From contig CACZQT010000497.1 in assembly GCA_902783295.1 (NCBI GenBank), positions 1-23,350 of the forward strand: a DNA stretch of 23,350 nucleotides, read 5' to 3'. The notes beneath the pieces were generated by a model that ran no database searches, was not told the origin of the DNA, and saw nothing but the letters and a program-made list of their open reading frames with translations. The position numbers and the translations under genes are program-made. Positions within the stretch are counted from its first letter, which is position 1. Each line of letters begins with the position of its first letter. The DNA is from an uncultured Lachnospiraceae bacterium. GTDB lineage: Bacteria; Bacillota; Clostridia; Lachnospirales; Lachnospiraceae. Positions 14,218 to 21,447 of this stretch are shown piece after piece.

Positions 14218-15774
14218 ATGGAAAATAAAAAACAAATGATTGCTTCAGTGGCTTTACAGGGGAAAAACAGAAGCCTGGCGGAGCGCCTGGAGGAGCACCG
14301 GGATTCCGGCCCCTATCCCCTTCATATGCCGGGGCATAAAAGGAATACGGATCTCTGTAAGATGGGAAACCCTTATGGGCTGGATATCACAGAGATTGAA
14401 GGTTTTGATGATCTCCATGCACCGGAGGGAATCCTGAAAGAAGGTATGGAGAGGGCGGCCAGGCTGTATAGAGCCGACCGGTCCTGGTACCTGATAAACG
14501 GCAGTACCGCCGGTATCCTGGCAGGTATTACTGCCCTGGCAAAGCCCGGCAGCTCCGTGCTGACAGCCAGGAACTGCCACAGATCCGTCTTCCACGCACT
14601 CCTGATCAACCGTCTGGACCGGGAGAACCTGATGCCGGACATGCTGCGTGAAAACGGCATAAAAGTGGGAGGCAGCTGCGCGATTTGCGGAACAATCAAC
14701 AAAAAAGTGGTGGAAAAACACCTGGAACAAAACAATAATATTTCTCTGGTGGTGATCACATCTCCGACGTATGAAGGCGTGATTTCGGACATCCCTGCCA
14801 TCGCAGAAGTATGCCATGCTTACGGAGTGCCGTTAATGGTCGACGAGGCTCATGGAGCCCACCTTGGCTTTGGCGGCTTTCCGGACGGCGCGCTGGCAGG
14901 AGGGGCGGACCTGGTTGTTCAGAGCCTGCACAAGACATTGTCGGCGTTTACCCAGACAGGACTGCTCCATGTACAGGGAAATCTGGCGGATCCGGAAAAG
15001 GTAAAGCAGGCGCTGGATATTTACCAGACAAGCAGTCCTTCCTATATCCTGATGGCCGGCATCGATACCTGTCTCCGGAAAATGGAAGAGGATACCGGTT
15101 TTATATGTTCCTGGCGGGAGATGCTGGACGTGTTTTACGAAGAGACGAAACATCTTCAGAACCTGCAGCTGCTGCCTGCGGAGGGCCGGGATCCTTCCAA
15201 ACTGGTGATCCTCACTGCAGGAACCGGACACAGCGGGCCGGAACTGGATTCACTTCTGAGGGAACAGTACGGGTTTGAACTGGAGATGGCGGCGGCGGAT
15301 TATGTGATTGCCATGACAGGGGCAGGGGACAGACCGGAAGCCCTGCATCGTTTTGCAGAAGCGCTGAAAGAAATCGACCGCACCTGGGGAGAAGGAAAGA
15401 AAAGACCTGATCAGGAAGAAAAGGCGGAAAAACGGCTGCCTGACCGGCCGGAAGAGCCGCAGAAAACGCTGCTTACAGGCAGGCAAAAAGGATTTCCGGA
15501 GAGTCAGAACTGCCCGGAGCAGATATATTCTCTCTGGGAAGCGCAGCAGCTGCCCGGGGAGGTCATTCCCCTGGACGAAGCAGCAGTTGGAAGAATAAGC
15601 CTGGAATTTGCCCTGCCGTATCCGCCGGGAATTCCGCTGCTGGCCCCAGGCGAGAGAATCACCCTCGACAGCCTGGAGCAGCTGGACAAAGCCCGCCGGG
15701 CTGGAATCCCTCTTCGCGGGCTGACGGACCGGACAGGCAAAACCATCCGTGTCAGCCGGCACCGGGCACGGTGA
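14218..15774 (+). CDS. PLP-dependent Orn/Lys/Arg-type amino acid decarboxylase
   Basis: This is a cytoplasmic fold-type I decarboxylase of the short (about 480-520 residue) Gram-positive SpeA/YaaO-like group; it removes CO2 from arginine, lysine or ornithine to give a diamine or agmatine. Of 518 residues, PLHMPGHKRN (34-43) and DITEIEGFDDLHAPEG (56-71) are family signatures. VDEAH (208-212) carries the cofactor Asp, and SLHKT (236-240) holds the PLP lysine K239. The C-terminal YPPGIPLLAPGE (468-479) is conserved in the family. A charged segment at about 390-430 (GEGKKRPDQEEKAEK...) interrupts the small domain. The start at 14218 (MENKKQM) has only a weak purine-rich site. GTG 14173 is in frame but lies in a palindrome spacer, and ATG 14236 is also possible. 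The substrate cannot be set from sequence. A strong terminator follows. Confidence 0.9.
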   Translation: MENKKQMIASVALQGKNRSLAERLEEHRDSGPYPLHMPGHKRNTDLCKMGNPYGLDITEIEGFDDLHAPEGILKEGMERAARLYRADRSWYLINGSTAGILAGITALAKPGSSVLTARNCHRSVFHALLINRLDRENLMPDMLRENGIKVGGSCAICGTINKKVVEKHLEQNNNISLVVITSPTYEGVISDIPAIAEVCHAYGVPLMVDEAHGAHLGFGGFPDGALAGGADLVVQSLHKTLSAFTQTGLLHVQGNLADPEKVKQALDIYQTSSPSYILMAGIDTCLRKMEEDTGFICSWREMLDVFYEETKHLQNLQLLPAEGRDPSKLVILTAGTGHSGPELDSLLREQYGFELEMAAADYVIAMTGAGDRPEALHRFAEALKEIDRTWGEGKKRPDQEEKAEKRLPDRPEEPQKTLLTGRQKGFPESQNCPEQIYSLWEAQQLPGEVIPLDEAAVGRISLEFALPYPPGIPLLAPGERITLDSLEQLDKARRAGIPLRGLTDRTGKTIRVSRHRAR

Positions 15775-15793
15775 ACGATATCTGAAAACGCGG

Positions 15794-15825
15794 ACAGGTG
15801 AGCCTGAAGGGCTCACCTGTTTTTC
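15794..15825 (+). terminator. Intrinsic terminator after decarboxylase
   Basis: ACAGGTGAGCC (15794-15804) pairs perfectly with GGCTCACCTGT (15810-15820) over a 5-base loop and is followed by TTTTTC. It ends the decarboxylase transcript. On the - strand the hairpin is followed by a short TTTT, so it could also serve the convergent ADP-ribosylglycohydrolase gene less efficiently. Confidence 0.88.
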
Positions 15826-15859
15826 TGTAAAGGTTTTATCTGTTCCTGAAGACTCTATA

Positions 15860-16672
15860 TCAGATGCAGTGATCCCGTTCCAGAAGGATCCGGTCGAAAC
15901 GGTCCAGGACATCCAGAAGGTCTGCCGTGAGTTTTTTACGGCAGGCTTTTTTCATGGCGTGAGGCATCCCGTAAAAGGCTTCCGCCATACCTCCGGCAAT
16001 GGCTCCGATGGTATCGCTGTCCCCGCCGAGCGATACACCCAGACGGACAACATCCTCGTAGGAGGTTCCGTCGAAAAAGGCGGCGAAGGCCGCCGGCATG
16101 GTACCCTGCGCTGTTACGTCAAAGGAATAGTCCGGACGGATCTCAAAGCAATGGGAAATCTCCGGGTAGTATTCTTTACGGATGACTGCTGCGATCTCCT
16201 CTTTGCTGATGCCCTGCATGGCCAGCCATTCGGCGGCTGTGGCAGCCCTGGCTGCCTTGGTGCCTTCCGGATGATTGTGCGTTACCCTGGCGGTCAGCTC
16301 CGCCACGTGCAGCGCGCGTTCCAGACTGCCGGGGAAAAGCCAGGCGACAGAACTGACCCGCATGGCCGATCCGTTCCCGAAGGAATTGTAAGGCTGCGGG
16401 TTTTCGGAATACAGCCATTTCCGGAACCGCCCGCCATATCCGGCCAGAGGATGTCTCTGCCCGAAGATCTGCATGGAGTGGACCAGACCCCTTTCGATGG
16501 AAGCGTCATCCGCCTCTTCCGAAAGGTTCATAAGGGCATCCGCCACAGCGCAGGTCATAACAGAATCGTCCGTAAAAGTGTTTTTCTCGCCGAACAGCGG
16601 AAAATCCGTGGTTTTTACGCCGCCGAATTCATAGGGCTGCCCTATGATATCTCCAAGAATCGCTCCGTACAT
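15860..16672 (-). CDS. ADP-ribosylglycohydrolase family protein (DraG/ARH-like)
   Basis: This is a cytoplasmic, all-helical, dinuclear Mg hydrolase family that removes ADP-ribose from proteins or small molecules. Of 270 residues, GAILGDIIGQPYEF (3-16) is the N-terminal signature. FTDDS (33-37) is the first metal motif, and SLGGDSDTIGAIAGG (214-228) is the second, with D218, D220 and T221 as metal ligands. All expected ligands are present, so it should be active. The start at 16672 has AGGAGGGG 7 bases upstream on its strand; the frame runs open to 16900, but that part covers the promoter and leader. This is the only - strand gene in the window. It has its own consensus promoter and a structured leader. 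No ADP-ribosyltransferase gene is adjacent, so the substrate is unknown. Confidence 0.93.
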   Translation of the reverse strand: MYGAILGDIIGQPYEFGGVKTTDFPLFGEKNTFTDDSVMTCAVADALMNLSEEADDASIERGLVHSMQIFGQRHPLAGYGGRFRKWLYSENPQPYNSFGNGSAMRVSSVAWLFPGSLERALHVAELTARVTHNHPEGTKAARAATAAEWLAMQGISKEEIAAVIRKEYYPEISHCFEIRPDYSFDVTAQGTMPAAFAAFFDGTSYEDVVRLGVSLGGDSDTIGAIAGGMAEAFYGMPHAMKKACRKKLTADLLDVLDRFDRILLERDHCI

Positions 16673-16739
16673 GTTATCCCCTCCTGATAAAGTTTGTCCT
16701 TTCCCCCTCCTGCAGAGGAGGGAGTCTTCTCCGCCCAAG
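16673..16739 (-). promoter_or_regulatory. Structured 5' leader of ADP-ribosylglycohydrolase gene, hairpin element copy 2
   Basis: From the predicted start near 16739 the transcript reads CTTGGGCGGAGAAGACTCCC and onward. CTCCCTCC (16724-16717) can form a hairpin with GGAGGGGG (16710-16703) over a TCTGCA loop. It could instead pair its CCCTCCT portion with AGGAGGG of the Shine-Dalgarno site (16685-16678), 18 bases further on. This layout repeats that of the element at 5558-5651. The structure is read from sequence; a regulatory role is an inference. Confidence 0.55.
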
Positions 16740-16745
16740 GTAAAC

Positions 16746-16774
16746 ATTATACCGGGGAACGGAGGGGCTGTCAA
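16746..16774 (-). promoter_or_regulatory. Consensus sigma-A promoter of ADP-ribosylglycohydrolase gene
   Basis: On the - strand TTGACA (16774-16769) and TATAAT (16751-16746) are exact consensus boxes with a 17-base spacer. The predicted start is near 16739, giving a leader of about 67 bases. Confidence 0.88.
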
Positions 16775-16797
16775 ACAGAGCGGCGGGGAAAATCCTG

Positions 16798-16827
16798 TGG
16801 ACATTTGCCGTCCGGTTGCGTTATACT
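16798..16827 (+). promoter_or_regulatory. Probable promoter of the YARHG-domain secreted protein gene
   Basis: TGGACA (16798-16803) and TATACT (16822-16827) are 18 bases apart, each matching consensus at five of six positions. The leader would be about 95 bases. It diverges from the ADP-ribosylglycohydrolase promoter, with only 23 bases between the two -35 boxes. Nothing else is evident in the 256-base divergent gap 16673-16928. Confidence 0.55.
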
Positions 16828-16928
16828 GTATTAAGAGAGATAAGAAAAATGATGCTGCAGATACAGAGTTGTCCGGCTTTCTAGCCGATATCTTATTCAT
16901 TATATGTGGAAAGAGAGGTGTTCAAACT

Positions 16929-18575
16929 ATGAAGAAAATGGGTAAATGGATGCTTCTGGCAGCGATGGCCGCTCTGCTTGCGCCGGCTGCTGCCCAGGCA
17001 AAAACCTACGGCGCCCCCATCCCGCTGCGGGGAAGCGTGGAGGTTTCCTCTGAACTGGATTCGGTAAAATACGGCAAGAAACTGATTGCGGACCTGAATG
17101 CCGCTACGGCCTGGAACGAGGGCGTGGAAGGCCTGGGCGAAGGAGAGACCATCACCTGGAGATACAAGGAAGAAAAATGGATCTACGGGATGGCGATCCT
17201 GCCCGGGTACCAGAAGAACGAGGATATCTACTATAAAAACGGAGCTCCGATCGAACTTCTGCTGGAAGTGGGCGGCAAGATCATGCGCTGTGAGCTGGAT
17301 ACGTACAAACCGGATTTCTCCAATCCTACAGCGTCCATGCGCTATGTCGATTTTCCTGAACCCATCCTGGCGGACGAAGTCACCGTAACGATCGAAACAG
17401 TCCGTGAAGGCACGAAGTACGAGGATACCTGCATTTCGGAACTGTTCTTCTATCAGTATGCTACAGATCCGGACGAGGCCGCCTCGGCGAAGCCTAAGAT
17501 TATCTGCGATCCGGACGCGGTGAATAATCAGCCTGCCCGGACAGGGACCTACATCTTCCCGGACAGCAATTCCCGTTATCTGTCCGAGTCGGAAGTGGCC
17601 GGCCTGACGGACCAGGAACTGAGGATTGCCAGAAACGAAATTTTTGCAAGACGGGGATACATCTTCGGAAACAAGGAACTCAAGAACTATTTTGAATCCC
17701 AGAGCTGGTACCGCGGTACCGTGAAAGCCAGTGATTTTGACCCGAGCAAGATGTTCAACCGCTATGAGATGGCGAACATCAGCATGATCGTGGACGAGGA
17801 AGAATCCCGCCAGGATGAAGGCTCATCCATGCTGGTTCTGGTGGAAGATGAATCGGATCTCGAATGGGATGAAGTCTGGGAAGAAGAGGAATGGTTCGAT
17901 AACTGGGACGAATGGGAAGAGGACTGGGACGACGAGCTGGATGATATCGACGACGACATGGATGATGACATGGACGACGACTGGGATGATGACATCGACT
18001 GGAGCGGGTTCGCAGAAGGGTCCGGAGACGTATATGACTGCCTGGATCCGGACGACTACGTGAGAGTAACCAGCGAGGACGGAACCTTTTCTTTCGCCTA
18101 TCCTCCGGAGCTGTTCAACGAAGCACTCATTGACGAAGATGCCCAGGTCTATAACTACTATTTCTGGGATGATTTCCACGAGATGGAGTACGGCCTTTTC
18201 GTTTCCAAATTTGAGGATTCCGGAAAGCCTCTGAGCAGGGTAAAAGCTGTGTATAACGAGAGCCTCGACTATTTCGAAAGCGTCTTTATGGAGCACATGA
18301 GCGAAAAGGTGGACAGCAGGGGGTTTGCCCATGCACTGCTGGGCGGATATCTGGATGAGGACAGCAGCGAAGGCTCGTACCGGATTTTTGCCAACGACGG
18401 TGACAGCACCTATGTTCTGGAATTCCAGTACTACGATCCGGACCCGGAAGACGAATATCATCCTGTAAACTACATTATAGATACGCTTTACCGCAGCTGC
18501 TCTTTCAGCGGAAGCACCTACAGGCCCAGAACATATAAGCAGTTCTGCAATGACGATGTAGGAACGAAAAAGTAA
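16929..18575 (+). CDS. Secreted protein with NADase-type glycan-binding-like and YARHG domains and acidic Trp/Asp segment
   Basis: This is a 548-residue exported protein. ATG 16929 is chosen because GAGAGG lies 10 bases upstream and a clear signal peptide follows (1-24, LLAAMAALLAPAAAQA). Residues 26-178 form a beta-rich discoidin-like domain (VSSELDSVKYGKKLIADLNAATAW, shown here in outline only) resembling the NADase-type glycan-binding family. A YARHG domain spans 208-288, with LTDQELRIARNEIFARRGY as the hallmark. Residues 306-359 are extremely acidic, with eight Trp set in Asp/Glu runs (WDEVWEEEEWFDNWDEWEED). The last 190 residues (about 365-548) form a further globular domain that I do not recognise firmly. 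No membrane anchor is visible. The function is unknown; carbohydrate or cell-wall interaction is inferred from the domains. Confidence 0.85.
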   Translation: MKKMGKWMLLAAMAALLAPAAAQAKTYGAPIPLRGSVEVSSELDSVKYGKKLIADLNAATAWNEGVEGLGEGETITWRYKEEKWIYGMAILPGYQKNEDIYYKNGAPIELLLEVGGKIMRCELDTYKPDFSNPTASMRYVDFPEPILADEVTVTIETVREGTKYEDTCISELFFYQYATDPDEAASAKPKIICDPDAVNNQPARTGTYIFPDSNSRYLSESEVAGLTDQELRIARNEIFARRGYIFGNKELKNYFESQSWYRGTVKASDFDPSKMFNRYEMANISMIVDEEESRQDEGSSMLVLVEDESDLEWDEVWEEEEWFDNWDEWEEDWDDELDDIDDDMDDDMDDDWDDDIDWSGFAEGSGDVYDCLDPDDYVRVTSEDGTFSFAYPPELFNEALIDEDAQVYNYYFWDDFHEMEYGLFVSKFEDSGKPLSRVKAVYNESLDYFESVFMEHMSEKVDSRGFAHALLGGYLDEDSSEGSYRIFANDGDSTYVLEFQYYDPDPEDEYHPVNYIIDTLYRSCSFSGSTYRPRTYKQFCNDDVGTKK

Positions 18576-18678
18576 GAAGGCGGAAAAACCTTCGAAGAAC
18601 ATTACCTGATACAACCTCAAAACAGCCTCAAAGCAGGCGACAAGGAAAAACATATTTCGGGAAGATAAGGAGACTCCT

Positions 18679-19392
18679 ATGAAGATGCGTTCACTGGAAC
18701 AGGAACTGAAAAACAATGTATACCCCGGCCGCGGAATTGTGATCGGCCGCAGTGAGGATGGAAAGAGCGCTGTTACCGCGTATTTCATCATGGGCCGCAG
18801 CAGCAACAGCCGCAACCGTGTTTTTGTAGAGGACGGGGACGGCATCCGCACGGAAGCTTTTGATCCCTCCAAAATGGAGGATCCCAGCCTGATCATCTAC
18901 GCGCCGGTGCGTGTCCTCGGGAACAAAACCATTGTGACCAACGGCGACCAGACGGATACCATCTATGAAGGGATGGATACGCAGATGACCTTCGAACAGT
19001 CTCTGCGCTGCAGGAAATTTGAGCCGGATGCACCGAACTATACGCCTCGTATTTCCGGAATCATGCATGTAGAAAACGGGAAGTACAGCTTTGCCATGTC
19101 CATTCTCAAGACGGATAACGGCGATCCGGAGACCTGCAATCAGTACAGCTTTGCCTATCACGGTGCCCGCCCCGGCGAAGGCCGTTTCATCCATACCTAT
19201 ATGGGAGACGGCAGTCCGCTGCCGAGCTTCGAAGGTGAGCCGGAATGGGTAGACATCAAGGGAAATATTGATTCCTTTACCGACCTGGTATGGAACAGTC
19301 TGAACGAGGAGAACAAGGTTTCTCTGTTTGTTCGGTTTATTGATATCGCCACAGGCGAAACAGAAACCCGGATCGTCAATAAAAACGTGTAA
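18679..19392 (+). CDS. IMP cyclohydrolase, PurO-like
   Basis: This 237-residue cytoplasmic protein is similar to the archaeal-type IMP cyclohydrolase, which closes the ring of FAICAR to give IMP, the last step of de novo purine synthesis. The N-terminus has the family-typical YPGRGIVIG (15-23) and AYFIMGRSSNSRNRVF (35-50), followed by YAPVRVLG. The start has AAGGAG at 18668-18673. No other purine gene is adjacent, so a matching formyltransferase must lie elsewhere if the step is split. The 103-base gap before it holds only a small GAAGG/CCTTC stem and no clear promoter. A terminator follows at 19484. The family call is good; the actual reaction is inferred from the family. Confidence 0.85.
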   Translation: MKMRSLEQELKNNVYPGRGIVIGRSEDGKSAVTAYFIMGRSSNSRNRVFVEDGDGIRTEAFDPSKMEDPSLIIYAPVRVLGNKTIVTNGDQTDTIYEGMDTQMTFEQSLRCRKFEPDAPNYTPRISGIMHVENGKYSFAMSILKTDNGDPETCNQYSFAYHGARPGEGRFIHTYMGDGSPLPSFEGEPEWVDIKGNIDSFTDLVWNSLNEENKVSLFVRFIDIATGETETRIVNKNV

Positions 19393-19483
19393 CTGTTCAA
19401 GGAGCCATAAAACCGCAGACAAAAGCGCTGAAAACGCGTGTGACATGCGAAGCGTGGCATGTTCAAGACAAAAACAGATCCTG

Positions 19484-19513
19484 CGGGCGGCCCGGCGCGG
19501 CCGTCCGTTTTTC
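19484..19513 (+). terminator. Intrinsic terminator after PurO-like gene
   Basis: CGGGCGGCC (19484-19492) pairs with GGCCGTCCG (19499-19507), including one G-U pair, over a CGGCGC loop and is followed by TTTTTC. It lies about 90 bases after the stop codon. The rest of the 238-base gap (19393-19630) includes a small ACATGC/GCATGT stem (about 19443-19462) and no convincing promoter or gene. Confidence 0.82.
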
Positions 19514-19630
19514 AGACAGGGAATGCAGAAGGTGCCCTGCAGCACCGGCGGTGAACTGTTAAGTACAGGCGCCGGACCGGTAAGCAGGCTTTGAATCCGC
19601 AGAATCATAAAAAAGGCAGGCACACAAGCA

Positions 19631-20449
19631 ATGAAGGCATATACAGGATTTGCAGAGGTCTATGATCTGTTTATGGACAATGTCCCCTATGATGAGTGGG
19701 AGGATTTTCTCTGCCGTCTCCTGGCGTCCTACGGCATTCGCGAGGGGTTGGTACTGGAGCTGGGCTGTGGTACCGGCACCATGACGGAACGCCTGGCAGC
19801 CCGGGGATATGACATGATCGGGGTAGACCTTTCGGAGGATATGCTGGCGGAAGCGATGGAGAAACGCTGCCTGTCCGGACAGAATATTCTGTACCTGAAC
19901 CAGGATATGCGGGAATTCGAACTGTACGGGACGGTGGCCGCCATCATCAGTATATGCGATTCCCTGAATTACATTACCACGGAACCGGAACTGGAGCAGG
20001 TTTTCCGGCTGGCGAATAATTATCTGGATCCTGCCGGACTCTTCCTGTTTGACTTTAATACACCGGCAGAGTATGATAATTCTCTGCGGAAGCATCCCAT
20101 CGTCGAGGAACGGGACGGGATTACCATGATCTGGGAAAATCAGTACAGCCGGAAAGCCTGCCTGAACGAGCACCGGCTGACCTTCTTCGTGCCGCTGGAA
20201 ACGGAATGCTTGGCCGAAGAAGACTGCGATGGCGTGCATGAAGTCCTTCCTCCGCAAGGGGAGGATGAGCCTCTTTACATGAAGGTGCAGGAGGTGCACG
20301 AACAAAGGGCGTGGACGCTTCCGGAAATCAAAGCCTGTCTGGAAAAAGCAGGGATGGTTTTTGTGGAAGCTTTTGATATGGAAACGCAGGGAGAAGCCGG
20401 AACGGCCTCTCACCGCATTCTCTGCCTTGCAAGGGAGCAGGGAAAATAA
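19631..20449 (+). CDS. Class I SAM-dependent methyltransferase
   Basis: This is a 272-residue cytoplasmic Rossmann-fold methyltransferase. Motif I is VLELGCGTGT (41-50), which binds SAM; the acidic residue after strand 2 is D66 in MIGVDLSEDML. Later comes a NQDMREFEL (motif II-like) stretch and an ISICDSLNYI strand (motif III-like). The N-terminus, YTGFAEVYDLFMDNVPYDEW, is typical of small-molecule methyltransferases found beside housekeeping genes in Clostridia. The ribosome site is weak (AAGGCAGG, about 10 bases upstream). The gene ends 12 bases before hslO, so the two are very likely in one operon. The substrate cannot be predicted. Confidence 0.9.
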   Translation: MKAYTGFAEVYDLFMDNVPYDEWEDFLCRLLASYGIREGLVLELGCGTGTMTERLAARGYDMIGVDLSEDMLAEAMEKRCLSGQNILYLNQDMREFELYGTVAAIISICDSLNYITTEPELEQVFRLANNYLDPAGLFLFDFNTPAEYDNSLRKHPIVEERDGITMIWENQYSRKACLNEHRLTFFVPLETECLAEEDCDGVHEVLPPQGEDEPLYMKVQEVHEQRAWTLPEIKACLEKAGMVFVEAFDMETQGEAGTASHRILCLAREQGK

Positions 20450-20461
20450 GGGAGTATACTT

Positions 20462-21340
20462 ATGTCTGATTATTTACTTCGCGCTGTTGCCGCAGACGGA
20501 AAGATCCGCGCTTTTGCGGCCACAACGCGCAGCACAGTAGAGGAAGCCAGAAGGCGGCATGATACCAGCCCGGTGATGACGGCCGCTCTGGGCCGGCTGC
20601 TGACGGCCGGTGTTATGATGGGAAGCATGATGAAGAGTGAGAGGGACCGGCTGACACTGAAAATCAATGGTGACGGTCCGGCCAAATCCCTGACTGTGGT
20701 GGCTGATAACCGGGGCCATGTCAAGGGATATGCCGAGGTACCCCAGGTGATGCTTCATGCCAACGAGAAGGGTAAGCTGGACGTGGCCGGCGCCCTGGGC
20801 ATCGGTGTACTGACAGTTACCAAGGATCTGGGACTGAAGGAACCTTACGTAGGAACCTCGATTCTTGTGACCAGCGAAATTGCCGAAGACATCACTTACT
20901 ATTATGCCACTTCGGAACAGACGCCGTCGGCTGTAGCCCTGGGCGTTCTGATGAACCGGGAGAATACGGTGCGCCAGGCAGGAGGCTTCATCCTGCAGCT
21001 CATGCCCGGCGTGGATGATGAAACCATCACGCTGCTGGAAAAGCGGATCGGAGAAATCGAATCAATCACCAGCCTGCTGGACGAAGGCCTGACTCCGGAG
21101 CAGATCCTGGAACGGGTACTGGAAGGGTTCGGACTGGAAATCCTGGAAAAGATGCCAGTGGATTTTTACTGCGACTGCAGCAAGCAGAAAATCCGCGGCG
21201 CGATCGTGAGCCTGGGACGGGAAGACCTGGAGAGCCTGATCGAGGACCGTCAGCCGGTGGAGGCTCACTGCGATTACTGCAATACAAGCTACCTTTTTGA
21301 AGTGGAAGAAATCGAAGAGATTCTGAAAAACGCCAAATAA
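20462..21340 (+). CDS. hslO: Redox-regulated chaperone Hsp33
   Basis: Hsp33 is a cytoplasmic holdase that is switched on when oxidants release zinc from its C-terminal cysteines. The 292-residue length is standard. The N-terminal domain begins DYLLRAVAADGKIRAFA, and the core contains MKSERDRLTLKINGDGP. The C-terminal zinc-switch has the expected CXC (CDC, about 239-241) and CXXC (CDYC, about 270-273) motifs, so all four ligands are present. AAGGGAG precedes the ATG. It is separated by only 12 bases from the methyltransferase gene. The 107-base gap after it contains an 8-bp hairpin but no terminator, so transcription may continue into the aminotransferase gene. Confidence 0.96.
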   Translation: MSDYLLRAVAADGKIRAFAATTRSTVEEARRRHDTSPVMTAALGRLLTAGVMMGSMMKSERDRLTLKINGDGPAKSLTVVADNRGHVKGYAEVPQVMLHANEKGKLDVAGALGIGVLTVTKDLGLKEPYVGTSILVTSEIAEDITYYYATSEQTPSAVALGVLMNRENTVRQAGGFILQLMPGVDDETITLLEKRIGEIESITSLLDEGLTPEQILERVLEGFGLEILEKMPVDFYCDCSKQKIRGAIVSLGREDLESLIEDRQPVEAHCDYCNTSYLFEVEEIEEILKNAK

Positions 21341-21386
21341 GAAGACGACTGGCAGACAGGAAAGCATCCGTCCGGCGCAAACCGAA

Positions 21387-21415
21387 GTGCAGGACGGCGC
21401 AGCTGCTTCCTGCAC
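21387..21415. other. Hairpin between hslO and aminotransferase gene
   Basis: GTGCAGGA (21387-21394) and TCCTGCAC (21408-21415) are exact reverse complements with a 13-base loop. No T-run follows, so this may be an mRNA structure rather than a terminator. Confidence 0.45.
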
Positions 21416-21447
21416 AGAGAAAACAGGGAAATATAAGGAGGGCAGGT

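Noticed and set aside
15749..16687. Long + strand open frame of 312 codons
   Set aside because: It lies antisense to the well-supported ADP-ribosylglycohydrolase gene, has no family-like sequence, and has no ribosome site.
16644..16928. In-frame upstream extension of the YARHG-protein gene
   Set aside because: It covers both divergent promoters and the antisense leader; the signal peptide and ribosome site support ATG 16929.
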